Assembly: GCF_000576635.1 (NCBI RefSeq)
Contig: NZ_AVFL01000024.1
Span: forward strand, 1 to 64,000
DNA from: Skermanella stibiiresistens SB22
Lineage (GTDB): Bacteria; Pseudomonadota; Alphaproteobacteria; Azospirillales; Azospirillaceae
Length of the DNA: 64,000 nt
Reading direction: 5' to 3'
Shown here: piece after piece, positions 8,709 through 18,187 of the stretch
How the letters are laid out: each line of letters begins with the position of its first letter
Position numbering within the stretch: position 1 is the first letter of the stretch
Notes under the pieces: generated by a model
Databases searched by the model: none
Seen by the model: only the letters and a program-made list of their open reading frames with translations
Told to the model about the DNA's origin: nothing
Program-made: the position numbers and the translations under genes

Positions 8709-10262
8709 CTAGTCGGCCGCCTCCTCGGTGATGCCGGCCATCATCAGACCCAGACGGCGCTCGGTGGCCTCGCCGGCGGGGATCTCGCCGACCAGATGGC
8801 CGTCGAACATGACCAGGATGCGGTCGCTCAGCGCCAGGATCTCGTCCAGCTCGACCGAGACCAGCAGGATCGCCTTGCCATCGTCGCGGAGCGCCACCAG
8901 CCGGCGGTGGATGAACTCGATGGCTCCGATATCGACGCCGCGGGTCGGCTGGCCGACCAGCAGCACGTCGGGGTTCCGCTCGATCTCGCGGGCCAGCACG
9001 ATCTTTTGCTGGTTGCCGCCGGAAAAGCTGGACACGCGCAGGCTGGAGTCCGGCGGGCGCACGTCGTAGCTCTTCATCTGCGCCCGGCAGCGGCTCAGCA
9101 TGGCGCCGTGGTCCATCAGGACGCGGCCGTTGTAGCGCGGGTCGTCCTGATAGCCCAGCACCGCGCATTCGGAGGCGCTGAACGAGGTCACCAGACCCAC
9201 CTTCTGGCGATCCTCCGGCACATGCGCGATGCCGAGCCGGCGCAGCATCCGGGCGTTGAACACCGACTTGTCGCTGATCTTCTCGCCATGCAGCCGGATC
9301 GAGCCGCCGGCGATCGGCTGGATGCCGGCCAGCGCCTCCAGCAATTCCGACTGGCCGTTGCCGGAGACGCCCGCGATCCCGACGATCTCGCCGGCGCGCA
9401 GGTTGAAACTGACCTCCTTGACGCGGGCGACGCCGCCGCGGTCGATCACCCTAAGCCCGCGCACGTTGAGCACGACAGCACCTGGTTCCGCCAGCGTCTT
9501 GTCGACCCGCAGCAGCACCTTGCGCCCGACCATCAGTTCCGCCAGCTGTTCGCGGCTGGTCTCGGCCGTCCGCACGTTGGCGACCACCTCGCCCCGGCGC
9601 ATCACGGTGACCGCGTCGGTCAGGTCCATGATCTCGCGCAGCTTGTGGGTGATGATGATGATCGTCTTGCCCTGATCGCGCAGCGCCCGCAGGATGCGGA
9701 ACAGGTGATCGGCCTCCTGGGGGGTCAGCACGCCGGTCGGCTCATCCAGGATCAGCAGGTCGGCGCCCCGGTACAAAGCCTTGAGGATCTCCACCCGCTG
9801 CTGGAGCCCGACCGGAAGCTCACCGACCACGGCGTCGACATCGACCTCCAGCGCGTATTCCCGCTCCAGCCGCCTCAGCTCCTCGCGGGCCCGGGCGAGC
9901 CCGGGCGCCAGCGTCGGCCCGCCCTCGGCGCCCAGCAGCACGTTCTCCGCCACTGTGAAGGTGTCGACCAGCATGAAGTGCTGGTGAACCATGCCAATGC
10001 CGGCGGCGATGGCGTCCCTCGGCGTGCGGATGTCGGTGGGCTTGCCGTTGACCAGCACGGTGCCGCCATCGGCAAGCAAGTAGCCATAGACGATGCTCAT
10101 GATCGTCGACTTGCCGGCGCCGTTCTCGCCGATCACGCCATGGATGCCGCCTCGGCGGACCGAGAGCGAGACATCCTTGTTGGCGTGGTTGGCGCCGAAC
10201 CACTTGTTGACGCCAACCAGCTCCAGCGCTGGCGGCGCGTCACCCACCCCGATCGCCGTCAT
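8709..10262 (-). CDS. ABC transporter ATP-binding protein (BMP/nucleoside type, two ATPase domains)
   Basis: A 517-residue double ABC ATPase of the sugar/nucleoside uptake class. Domain 1 has Walker A GENGAGKST (~residue 44), HQHFMLVDTFTVAENVLLG and Walker B LLILDEPT. Domain 2 has the degenerate GVSGNGQSELLEAL, the signature FSGGNQQKIVLARE and the altered Walker B LLVGQPTRGVDIG, all typical of NupO/YufO-like proteins. ATG 10262 overlaps the stop of the binding-protein gene, so the two are coupled. The two permease genes that normally follow are absent; the IS701 remnant starts 40 bases after the stop. Confidence 0.92.
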   Translation of the reverse strand: MTAIGVGDAPPALELVGVNKWFGANHANKDVSLSVRRGGIHGVIGENGAGKSTIMSIVYGYLLADGGTVLVNGKPTDIRTPRDAIAAGIGMVHQHFMLVDTFTVAENVLLGAEGGPTLAPGLARAREELRRLEREYALEVDVDAVVGELPVGLQQRVEILKALYRGADLLILDEPTGVLTPQEADHLFRILRALRDQGKTIIIITHKLREIMDLTDAVTVMRRGEVVANVRTAETSREQLAELMVGRKVLLRVDKTLAEPGAVVLNVRGLRVIDRGGVARVKEVSFNLRAGEIVGIAGVSGNGQSELLEALAGIQPIAGGSIRLHGEKISDKSVFNARMLRRLGIAHVPEDRQKVGLVTSFSASECAVLGYQDDPRYNGRVLMDHGAMLSRCRAQMKSYDVRPPDSSLRVSSFSGGNQQKIVLAREIERNPDVLLVGQPTRGVDIGAIEFIHRRLVALRDDGKAILLVSVELDEILALSDRILVMFDGHLVGEIPAGEATERRLGLMMAGITEEAAD

Positions 10263-11266
10263 TGCTTGTACGGCTGCACCTGAAGCTCACCGGCGATGAT
10301 CTGGGCCTTGGCGCCCTCGACCTTCGCCTTCATGTCGTCGGTGACCAGGGCCTTGTTGTCGTCGTCCAACGAATAGCCGACGCCGTCCTCCTTGAGGCCC
10401 AGGACGCGGGAGCCCGGAACCCAGGTGCCGTTCTTGGCCGAGTTCATGCAGTTGTGGACGGCGACGTCGACCCGCTTGATCATGGAGGTCAGCACCGAAC
10501 CGGGATGCAGGTGGTTTTGGTTGCTGTCCACGCCGATCGACAGCTTCTTGTTGTCGGCGACCGCCTGGAGCACGCCAAGCCCGGTCCCGCCGGCCGCCGC
10601 GTAGATCACGTCGGCGCCGCGGTCCATCTGGCTCTTAGCCAACTCGCCGCCGCGGGTCGGATCGCGCCAGGCCGCCGGGGTGGTGCCGGTCATGTTCTGG
10701 AAGATCTCGGCCCCTGCGTTGGCGTGTTTGACGCCCTGCTGGTAGCCGGTCGCGAAGTTGCGGATCAGCGGGATGTCCATGCCGCCGACGAACCCGACCT
10801 TGCCGGTCTTGGACGCCATCGCGGCCATCATGCCGACCAGGAACGAGCCCTCGTGCTCCTTGAAGGTGATGGATTGGACATTGGGCCGCTCGACCACGCT
10901 GTCGATGATGCAGAACTTGGTGCCGGGGAACTCGTCAGCGACCTTCTCCATGGCGCTGGCCTGGGCGAAGCCCACGCCGACCACGATGGTGGCGCCGCGC
11001 CGCGCCATGGTGCGCAAGGCCTGCTCGCGCTGGGCCTCCTGCGTCACCTCGAACTCGCGGTACTCGATCCCGCTTTCCTTCTTGAAGCGTTCGGCCCCGA
11101 CATAGGCCGCCTCGTTGAAGGACTTGTCGAACTTGCCACCCATGTCGAAGACGATGGCGGGCTGGAAACCCTGGGCCGCCGCAGGGCTGGACGCCATTCC
11201 GCCGGTGATGGCGCCGGCCGCCGCGATGCTGGCCGTGATGGACAAGGCTTTGAAAAGTCTCTTCAT
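10259..11266 (-). CDS. BMP-family ABC transporter substrate-binding protein
   Basis: A 335-residue periplasmic binding protein of the BMP (basic membrane protein/PnrA-like) family. ATG 11266 follows a GGGA-type ribosome site and gives a signal peptide ending AAAQG. The mature part opens with the family motif PAIVFDMGGKFDKSFNEAA and contains GKVGFVGGMDIPLIRNFATG and the DVIYAAAGGTGLGV ligand-pocket segment. Members bind nucleosides, purines or similar compounds. No lipobox cysteine is seen, as is common in Gram-negative relatives. It is the first gene of the transporter operon and is divergent from the hemolysin III gene. Confidence 0.92.
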   Translation of the reverse strand: MKRLFKALSITASIAAAGAITGGMASSPAAAQGFQPAIVFDMGGKFDKSFNEAAYVGAERFKKESGIEYREFEVTQEAQREQALRTMARRGATIVVGVGFAQASAMEKVADEFPGTKFCIIDSVVERPNVQSITFKEHEGSFLVGMMAAMASKTGKVGFVGGMDIPLIRNFATGYQQGVKHANAGAEIFQNMTGTTPAAWRDPTRGGELAKSQMDRGADVIYAAAGGTGLGVLQAVADNKKLSIGVDSNQNHLHPGSVLTSMIKRVDVAVHNCMNSAKNGTWVPGSRVLGLKEDGVGYSLDDDNKALVTDDMKAKVEGAKAQIIAGELQVQPYKQ

Positions 11267-11499
11267 CGTTTCCCATCCGCTCCCTGGAATTCTGGGTTGG
11301 TTGAAGCATAGCGCCCACGCCCAATCGATCACAGGGGGATAATGCCGCTGGCCCACCCGCCGTGCCGCCAAAGCTCCCTTTGACCCAAAGGGTATCCAAT
11401 CCTTCATTGGGACGACACAAAGCGGGTCTAGACTTGTTGATGTAACCATCGGGGCGCCACCGGACTTCCAAGGGAGGTCCACACAGGAGGGACCGCCGC

Positions 11500-12234
11500 A
11501 TGTCCACGCGACGACTTGAGCCGGGTTTGGTGACAGGGGATGGGGCGGTCACCGCGGATCCGCTTGCCCTGGACCCCATGGCACTGGATAACGAATACAC
11601 CCTGCTTGAAGAGGTCGCGAACGCCGTCACCCACGGCATCGGCGCGGTTCTCGCGGTCATGGCCCTGATCGCCATGGTGGCGCTGGCGGCCGTCGACGGG
11701 GATGTCTGGGTCATCGTCAGCCTGACGATCTACGGCTCGACGCTGGTGCTGCTGTATCTGGCGTCCACCCTGTACCACTCGGTCCGGCACGCCAAGGTCA
11801 AGCTGGTGTTCAAGACCTGCGACCACGCCGCCATCTTCCTGCTGATCGCCGGCACCTACACGCCCTACTGCCTGCTGGTGTTGCGCGGAGCCTGGGGCTG
11901 GACGATGTTCGCCGTGGTTTGGAGCATCGCCGCGTTCGGCGTCGTGTTCAAGATCCTGCACGTCAACCGGTACGCCCGCCTGTCGCTGATGCTCTATCTC
12001 GGGATGGGCTGGGTCGGGGTGCTCGCGGCCGTGCCGATCTTCGAGAACATGGAGACCGGCGGCTTGCTGCTGCTGGCGTTCGGCGGGCTCGCCTATACCG
12101 GTGGCGTGGCGTTCTATGTGTGGGAGAGCATGCCCTTCAACCATGCGGTCTGGCACCTTTTCGTCCTGGCGGGCAGCACCTGCCATTTCCTGTCGATCTA
12201 CTACTATGTCGCGCGGGGCGCCGTTTCGGTTTGA
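11500..12234 (+). CDS. trhA: Hemolysin III family (TrhA/PAQR-like) membrane protein
   Basis: A 244-residue, seven-helix membrane protein of the hemolysin III/PAQR family. Diagnostic pieces are the N-terminal EEVANAVTHGIGAVL, the TLYHS after the third helix, DHAAIFLLIAGTYTPYCL and the C-terminal HAVWHLFVLAGSTCHF; their His, Asp and Ser residues bind zinc in PAQR proteins. Bacterial TrhA has been linked to membrane-energetics homeostasis. A strong ribosome site AGGAGG lies 9 bases before ATG 11500. The stop overlaps the TTG start of the next gene. Confidence 0.9.
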   Translation: MSTRRLEPGLVTGDGAVTADPLALDPMALDNEYTLLEEVANAVTHGIGAVLAVMALIAMVALAAVDGDVWVIVSLTIYGSTLVLLYLASTLYHSVRHAKVKLVFKTCDHAAIFLLIAGTYTPYCLLVLRGAWGWTMFAVVWSIAAFGVVFKILHVNRYARLSLMLYLGMGWVGVLAAVPIFENMETGGLLLLAFGGLAYTGGVAFYVWESMPFNHAVWHLFVLAGSTCHFLSIYYYVARGAVSV

Positions 12235-13085
12235 GGCTGTTTCGACCGCTGGCGCCGCTCCTGGCGCTTCTGCTCGCCGGTTGCTCCGGCGCCACCCTCG
12301 TCGACGCGCTGGTCCCCTCGGATGGCTACCATGTCGCTGGCGACCTCCGGTACCGCGACGGGCCACGCGGCACTCTGGACGTCTACGTGCCGGACGCGGA
12401 GGAGAAATCCCCGCCGCTGGTCATCTTCCTCTACGGCGGCGGTTGGGAGAGCGGCGCCAAGGAGGACTACCGATTCGCCGGCCAAGCCTTCGCGTCGCGG
12501 GGCTACGTCACCGCCATCCCGGACTATCGCCTCTACCCGGAGGTCAAGTTCCCCGACTTCCTGCGCGACGCGGCGGCGGCCGTGGTCTGGGCGCGGCGGC
12601 ACGCCGCGGAGTGGGGCGCCGCCGACGGTCCGGTCTTTCTAATCGGCCATTCGGCCGGAGCGCACATCGCGGCGATGCTCACCCTGGACGAACGCTGGCT
12701 GGCGGAGGCTGGCATGCCGGTCGGCGAGACCGTCCGCGCCACAGTCGGCCTCGCGGGCCCCTATGACTTCCTGCCGCTCACCGATCCGGTCCTGATGGAG
12801 ATATTCGGCCCGGAGGCGACCCGATCCGAGAGCCAGCCGATCAACTTCGTCGACGGAACCGAACCCCCCATGCTGCTGGCGACCGGCACCGACGACACGC
12901 GGGTCAGGCCTCGCAACACCGCCAACTTGGCGGCGCGTATCGCCGAACGCGGTGGACGGGTTGAGACCTTGAGCTATGACGGGATCGGCCACATCCAACT
13001 GGTCGCCGCCTTGGCGGCACCGTTGCGCTGGCTGGCTCCCGTGCTGTCCGACATCGATACCTACCTGCGCCGACAAGCTCCGTGA
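12231..13085 (+). CDS. Alpha/beta hydrolase (esterase/lipase), predicted lipoprotein
   Basis: A 284-residue hydrolase of the hormone-sensitive-lipase/carboxylesterase class. The TTG at 12231 overlaps the hemolysin III stop (TTGA) and starts a short lipoprotein signal ending LLLAGC at residue 18. The oxyanion segment reads FLYGGGWESG, with Tyr where the family has His in HGGGW. The nucleophile elbow is GHSAGAH, the acid lies in GTDDTRV and the His in GIGHIQL. The likely role is hydrolysis of an ester at the envelope; the substrate is unknown. Upstream in-frame starts exist but lie inside the hemolysin gene. Confidence 0.85.
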   Translation: MRLFRPLAPLLALLLAGCSGATLVDALVPSDGYHVAGDLRYRDGPRGTLDVYVPDAEEKSPPLVIFLYGGGWESGAKEDYRFAGQAFASRGYVTAIPDYRLYPEVKFPDFLRDAAAAVVWARRHAAEWGAADGPVFLIGHSAGAHIAAMLTLDERWLAEAGMPVGETVRATVGLAGPYDFLPLTDPVLMEIFGPEATRSESQPINFVDGTEPPMLLATGTDDTRVRPRNTANLAARIAERGGRVETLSYDGIGHIQLVAALAAPLRWLAPVLSDIDTYLRRQAP

Positions 13086-13261
13086 AGCGATAGGCATGCG
13101 GGGCCGGTAATGCTGCGATGCGACGAAACACCTGTCCGAGTTGCTCCGTCAGACATACAGTTTCAATAACCAACCAAAAAGCGCCGGGAGGAACGCGTGT
13201 CCACGACGCCCCTCAACCTCCATCGCGGCCGCCTTGACCGGCGCCCTCCCGAGCGAGCCCC

Positions 13262-14446
13262 ATGCCTCTCCCGCTTCTCGCCCTGGCCGTCGCTTCCTTC
13301 GGCATCGGCACCACCGAATTCGTGATCATGGGTCTGCTGCCCAACGTGGCGGCCGACCTTGGCGTCAGCATCCCCAGCGCCGGCATGCTGGTGTCCGGAT
13401 ATGCCTTGGGCGTCGTCGTCGGAGCGCCGATCCTGGCGATCCTGACCTCGCGCCTGCGCCGCAAGACGGCGCTGGTGGCATTGATGGCGCTGTTCATCGT
13501 CGGCAATATCCTGTGCGCCGTGGCGCCAAGCTACGCCTCGCTGATGGCGGCGCGCATCGTCACCGCGTTCTGCCACGGCACCTTCTTCGGCATCGGGTCG
13601 GTCGTGGCCTCCGGCCTCGTGCCGCCCAGTCAGCGCGCCCGCGCCATCGCCCTGATGTTCGCCGGGCTGACGCTCGCCAACGTGCTGGGCGTGCCGTTGG
13701 GAACGGCGCTTGGCCAATGGGCCGGCTGGCGCTCGACCTTCTGGGGCGTGGTCGCGATCAGCGTGCTCGCGGAACTCGCCATCATCATCTGGGTCCCCAA
13801 GGGTGGTGAGGAGGCGCCGTCGAACCTGCTGAGCGAGTTCCGGGTCGTCCGCCGGCCGCAGGTCCTGCTGGCGATGGGCATCAGCGTGCTCGCGTCCTCC
13901 AGCCTGTTCAGCGTCTTCACCTACATCACGCCGATCCTGCAGGAGGTCACCGGCGTCTCGCCGCATGGCGTCACCCTTGTGCTGCTGCTGTTCGGCGTCG
14001 GCCTGACCATCGGCAACCTGCTGGGCGGCCGCTTGGCCGACTGGAAGCTGATGCCGTCGGTGATCGGCATCTTCTGCGCCCTGGTCCCGGTGCTGGCGGC
14101 GTTCAGCTTCACCAGCGCGTGGTTCATCCCCGCCGTCATCACGATCTTCGTCTGGGGCGTCCTGGTCTTCGCGCTGGTCGCCCCGCTCCAGATGCGGGTG
14201 GTCGACGAGGCGCGCGGCGCCCCGAACCTGGCCGCCATCCTCAACCAGGGCGCCTTCAACCTGGGCAACGCCTCGGGTGCGTGGTTCGGCGGCATCGCGA
14301 TCTCGTCCGGCCTGTCCTACACCGCGATCCCTTGGGTCGGCGTCGTCCTGGCCCTGGCCGCCCTTGGCGTCACGCTGCTATCCACCACCCTGCAACGCCG
14401 CCAGACCCAACGCCAGCAAGCCGAGATGGAATGCGGGATGGCGTGA
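13262..14446 (+). CDS. MFS transporter, AraJ/sugar-efflux-like
   Basis: A 394-residue, 12-helix major facilitator. The first helix carries FGIGTTEFVIMGLLP, the hallmark of the AraJ/YdhP/PbuE group of drug, sugar or purine exporters. The GALGVVVGAPILAIL region and the charged loop TSRLRRKTAL correspond to the MFS motif A region between helices 2 and 3. It is expected to export small molecules at the cost of the proton gradient. The short basic C-terminal tail (RRQTQRQQAE) is cytoplasmic. It stands alone, 176 bases after the esterase gene. Confidence 0.9.
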   Translation: MPLPLLALAVASFGIGTTEFVIMGLLPNVAADLGVSIPSAGMLVSGYALGVVVGAPILAILTSRLRRKTALVALMALFIVGNILCAVAPSYASLMAARIVTAFCHGTFFGIGSVVASGLVPPSQRARAIALMFAGLTLANVLGVPLGTALGQWAGWRSTFWGVVAISVLAELAIIIWVPKGGEEAPSNLLSEFRVVRRPQVLLAMGISVLASSSLFSVFTYITPILQEVTGVSPHGVTLVLLLFGVGLTIGNLLGGRLADWKLMPSVIGIFCALVPVLAAFSFTSAWFIPAVITIFVWGVLVFALVAPLQMRVVDEARGAPNLAAILNQGAFNLGNASGAWFGGIAISSGLSYTAIPWVGVVLALAALGVTLLSTTLQRRQTQRQQAEMECGMA

Positions 14447-14540
14447 CGGCACGGGTCGGCGTTCGGCCCACGAGCCCAAGGCCGACCCACATCCACCAAC
14501 GCTTCGGCGGGACCAAGTCCCGCCATCCCGCCGTTGAACG

Positions 14541-16574
14541 CTACGCCACCGGCAAGCCGCGGTGCCTCAGCAGCGCGTCGGTCTCGGGTTCGCGGCCGCG
14601 GAAGGCGACGTAGAGTTCCATCGGGTCGCGGGTGTCGCCCGCCTCGTAGATGTCCTTCAGCTTCGCGGCCAGACGCGGGTCGAAGATGTCGCCGGCTTCC
14701 TTGAAGGCGTCGAAGCCGTCGGCGTCCAGCACCTCCGACCACATGTACGAGTAATAGCCGGCCGCGTAGCCGCCCGAGAACAGGTGCTTGAAGTGGGGCA
14801 GGCGGTGCATCAGCCCGACCTCCTTCGGCATTCCCAGCCGGTCCAGCACATCGCGCTCGAACGCCTCCGGGTCCAGGTTGTCCGGGTTGGTCTGGGAGTG
14901 GATCTCCATGTCGATCAGCGCCGAGCCGGTATAGGCCACGGTGTTGAAGCCCTGGCCGAACTTCCGGGCCTCCAGCAGACGGCCCAGCAGCTCCTCCGGG
15001 ATCGGTTCGCCGGTCTGGAAATGGGTGGCGTAGACCCGCAGCGTTTCCGGCGCGGTCAGCCAGTGCTCGTAGACCTGGGATGGGAACTCGACGAAGTCAC
15101 GCCGCACCGAGGTGCCGGACTGCGACGGATAGCGCGCCTTGCTCAGCAATCCATGCAGCGCGTGGCCGAACTCGTGGAACAACGTCTCCGCGTCGTTGAA
15201 GGTCAGCAGGGACGGGCTGCTCTTGGCGAAGTTGCTGTTGTTGACGATGATCGGCGTGATCTCCGTCTCGTATGATTCGCCGTCGCGGTAGCTGCTCATC
15301 CAGGCGCCCGACCGCTTGGAGGCGCGCGCGAAGTTGTCCTGGATGAACAACCCGACATGCCGCCCGGTCCCGGTCTCGCGCACCTCGTAGACATGGGCGT
15401 CGGGATGATAGACCGGCAGGTCGTCGCGCGCGACGAAGCTGACGCCGAACAGCTTGGTCGCCGTGTCGAACGCGGCCTGGACCATGTTCTCCAGCAGGAA
15501 GTACGGCTTGACCTCGCCGTCGTCCAGGTCGTACCGGGCCTTGCGGACCCGCTCGGCGTAGAAGCGCCAGTCCCAGGCCTCGATCCCGCCGTCGAACCCG
15601 GCGGCCTCGGCCTCGGCCTGGATCACGCCGCGCTCGGCGATGGCCTGGACGCGGGCGGGCTCCCAAACCTTGTTCAGCAGCGACAGCACGGCGGTGGGGG
15701 TCTTCGCCATGGTGTCGTCGAGCTTGTAGTCCGCGTATGTCGGGTAGCCCAGCATGCGGGCCTGCTCGGTGCGCAGCGCCACGATCTCGCGGATCAGGTC
15801 GCGGTTGTCGGTTTCGCCCGCGTTGGCGCCCCGGCTGGTCCAGGCGCGTTGCGCCTTCTCCCGCAGGTCGCGCCGGGTCGAGAAGGTCAGGAACGGCTCG
15901 ACCGACGAGCGCAGCAGGGTGATGACGTACTTGCCCTCCAGCCCCCGCTCCGCCGCGGCCTGCGCCGCCGCCTCGCGCACATAGCCCGGCAAGCCGTCGA
16001 GGTCGGTCTCCTCCAGCACCAGCTGCCACGCCTGCTCGTCGGCCTGGACATGCTGGCCGAACAGCGTCGTCAGCGTCGCCAGCCGCTCGGAGGTCTCCGC
16101 CATGCGCGCCTTGGCCGCCGGATCGAGGGCGGCGCCACTGCGCACGAAGCCGAGATGGCTACGCTCCAGCAGGCGCATTTGGTCGGGCTCCAAACCCAGG
16201 GTGTCGCGCCGGGCATGAAGGTCGGCGACCCGCTCGAACAGCACGGGGTTCAGCGAGATCTTGGAATTGTATTGCGACAGCTTGGGGCTGAAATCGCGGG
16301 CGATCGCTTCCAGCGCGTCGTTTGTGTCGCTGGAGTTGAGGTTGAAGAACACGGAGCAAACCCGGTTCAGCAGCCGCCCGGCCGCTTCCATGGCCTCGAT
16401 CGTGTTGGCGAAAGTCGGAGGCTCGGACGAATTGGCGATGGCCTCGAACTCGGCCAAGCCCTCCTCCATGCCCCGCTCCAGCGCCGCCGGAATATGCTCG
16501 GGCTTGATCAAGTCGAAGGGGGGAAAACCGAACTCGTTGGTCCACGGCGAGAAGAAGGGATTTTCGGCGGACAT
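14541..16574 (-). CDS. dcp: M3-family oligopeptidase (peptidyl-dipeptidase Dcp-like)
   Basis: A 677-residue zinc oligopeptidase, the usual length of Dcp/oligopeptidase A. The N-terminus (SPWTNEFGFPPFDLIKPEHI) is typical. The catalytic motif LFHEFGHALHGLLS is the M3 HEFGH signature with its third zinc ligand Glu downstream. FVEFPSQVYEHW and the C-terminal YAAGYYSYMWSEVLDADGF complete the family pattern. It degrades short peptides in the cytoplasm. ATG 16574 is chosen because the family starts here; the open frame beyond it has no family similarity. Confidence 0.93.
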   Translation of the reverse strand: MSAENPFFSPWTNEFGFPPFDLIKPEHIPAALERGMEEGLAEFEAIANSSEPPTFANTIEAMEAAGRLLNRVCSVFFNLNSSDTNDALEAIARDFSPKLSQYNSKISLNPVLFERVADLHARRDTLGLEPDQMRLLERSHLGFVRSGAALDPAAKARMAETSERLATLTTLFGQHVQADEQAWQLVLEETDLDGLPGYVREAAAQAAAERGLEGKYVITLLRSSVEPFLTFSTRRDLREKAQRAWTSRGANAGETDNRDLIREIVALRTEQARMLGYPTYADYKLDDTMAKTPTAVLSLLNKVWEPARVQAIAERGVIQAEAEAAGFDGGIEAWDWRFYAERVRKARYDLDDGEVKPYFLLENMVQAAFDTATKLFGVSFVARDDLPVYHPDAHVYEVRETGTGRHVGLFIQDNFARASKRSGAWMSSYRDGESYETEITPIIVNNSNFAKSSPSLLTFNDAETLFHEFGHALHGLLSKARYPSQSGTSVRRDFVEFPSQVYEHWLTAPETLRVYATHFQTGEPIPEELLGRLLEARKFGQGFNTVAYTGSALIDMEIHSQTNPDNLDPEAFERDVLDRLGMPKEVGLMHRLPHFKHLFSGGYAAGYYSYMWSEVLDADGFDAFKEAGDIFDPRLAAKLKDIYEAGDTRDPMELYVAFRGREPETDALLRHRGLPVA

Positions 16575-16879
16575 CAAGGCCTCGTGAGGAAACGGATGCC
16601 GGATGATACTCCCTTCCGGCGGCGACCTCAAATCATGGGGACCACGCTCATGTTCTGTTGCCCCTGGACGGATCGGGCGTTCGGCCATATCTTCGGGAAC
16701 ACAACAATTTGGAGCGCTCCCGCGCCTCTCGGGCGGGGAACACGATGAATATCCTTCCAAGCGCTCCCAAGCGACCGATCCACCAATCCCAAATCATTCC
16801 GTGCCGGCCCAAACGCCGCTGGTTGACCGCCAGCGGCGTTTGGCTTTGGCGCATTCCTCCATGACCAACAGGACCCACC
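16575..16879. other. Divergent intergenic region with a strong hairpin
   Basis: This gap separates the M3 peptidase (leftward) and the CNNM/CorC-like gene (rightward) and must hold both promoters. The only clear structure is the hairpin at 16809-16843, close to the rightward gene. No conserved small gene was recognised, although short frames are open in several phases. Confidence 0.5.
16809..16843 (+). promoter_or_regulatory. 14-bp perfect hairpin in the leader of the CNNM/CorC-type gene
   Basis: Arms 16809-16822 and 16830-16843 are perfect complements (CCAAACGCCGCTGG and its partner) with a 7-base loop. There is no T-run after it on either strand, so a classical intrinsic terminator is unlikely. 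It lies 36 bases before the ATG of the rightward gene and could be a leader RNA structure. Confidence 0.5.
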
Positions 16880-18184
16880 ATGTTTGAAATCGTCATCATC
16901 GTCGCGCTGACATTGCTGAACGGAGTGTTCGCCATGTCCGAGCTCGCGGTGGTGTCGTCCCGCAAGGCCCGACTCCAGGGCATGGCGGACCAGGGCGTTC
17001 ACGGCGCCCGCGCGGCACTCAGGCTGATCGACGACCCCAGCCGCTTCCTCAGCACGGTCCAGATCGGCATCACCATGGTCGGTGTCGTCGCCGGCGCCTA
17101 TGGCGGCGCCACGCTGGGAGCGCGGTTCGGAACGTGGCTGGACGGCTTCGGCGCGCTGGGCGGCTATGGCGCCGCGATCGGCTACGTGAGCGTCATCGTC
17201 GCGATCACCTATCTGTCGATCGTGCTGGGCGAACTGATCCCCAAGCGCATCGCCTTGCGGGCGCCCGAGCGGACCGCCGCGATCATCGCCGGTCCCATGA
17301 GGACGCTGTCGCGCGTCACCGCGCCGTTCGTCTGGTTGCTGGGGACCACGACCGATCTGCTGCTCCGTCTCCTCGGGCTCCAAGGCGGCCGGGAGGAGAC
17401 CGTGACCGAGGATGAGATCCGCTCCATGATCACCGAAGGCACGGAGACCGGCGTCTTCGATCCCCGCGAGAAGGAGATGATCGACGGCGTGCTCCGCTTG
17501 GCCGACCGGACGGTGCGGACCATCATGACTCCTCGGCCCGACGTCGTGTGGCTCGATGTCGGCGACAGCCAAGCGGACGTGATCAACGAGATCCGCACCT
17601 CGGGCCACTCGCGCTTCCCGGTCTGCCGGGGCGAGCTCGACGAGATCGTCGGCGTCATCCACAACAAGGACCTGCTCGAACTGGCGTTCCAAGGCAAGCC
17701 GGTCGACCTCGCGGCGGCGGCGGCGAAGCCTCTGGTCGTCCACGACGGCACCGCGATCCTGAAGCTGCTCGACATGATGAAGCGATCGGGCCTGCATCTG
17801 GCGATCGTCGTGGACGAGTATGGCAGCGTCGAGGGCTTGGTGACCATCACCGACATCCTGGAGACGATCGCCGGCGACCTGCCGGAGCCGGGCGAGGACG
17901 AGGAACCGGACGCGGTCCGGCGCCAGGATGGCTCGTGGCTGGTCAACGGCTCCATGCCGGTCGATGAATTCGAGGATGTGATCGGCATCCGCGGCTTGAA
18001 GGACGCTGGCGACTATCACACGATCGCCGGCTTCGCCCTGCATGGCATCGGGCATGTGCCGCGCGCGGGCGAGACGTTCGAGCACAACGGCGTCCGTTTC
18101 GAGATCCTGGACATGGACGGGCGCCGGATCGACAAGATCCTGGTCGTGCCGCCCACTCCGGCCGTCGAGACGGAAGTGGATTGA
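16880..18184 (+). CDS. CNNM/CorC-HlyC family protein (DUF21 + CBS pair)
   Basis: A 434-residue membrane protein with three parts. A DUF21 transmembrane domain (~1-190) contains MSELAVVSSRKARLQ and IVLGELIPKRIALRAPERTA. A CBS-domain pair (~205-330) contains TIMTPRPDVVWLD and VVDEYGSVEGLVTITDI. A CorC/HlyC-type C-terminal domain (~345-425) follows. Relatives are implicated in magnesium or cobalt export and resistance. ATG 16880 has AGGA 6 bases upstream. The ZIP transporter gene starts 3 bases after the stop, so the two form a divalent-metal operon. Confidence 0.9.
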   Translation: MFEIVIIVALTLLNGVFAMSELAVVSSRKARLQGMADQGVHGARAALRLIDDPSRFLSTVQIGITMVGVVAGAYGGATLGARFGTWLDGFGALGGYGAAIGYVSVIVAITYLSIVLGELIPKRIALRAPERTAAIIAGPMRTLSRVTAPFVWLLGTTTDLLLRLLGLQGGREETVTEDEIRSMITEGTETGVFDPREKEMIDGVLRLADRTVRTIMTPRPDVVWLDVGDSQADVINEIRTSGHSRFPVCRGELDEIVGVIHNKDLLELAFQGKPVDLAAAAAKPLVVHDGTAILKLLDMMKRSGLHLAIVVDEYGSVEGLVTITDILETIAGDLPEPGEDEEPDAVRRQDGSWLVNGSMPVDEFEDVIGIRGLKDAGDYHTIAGFALHGIGHVPRAGETFEHNGVRFEILDMDGRRIDKILVVPPTPAVETEVD

Positions 18185-18187
18185 TCG

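Noticed and set aside
13197-13261. GTG with a good GGGAGGA site before the MFS gene
   Set aside because: It is out of frame with the transporter and opens into a frame without protein-like composition; the family start is ATG 13262.
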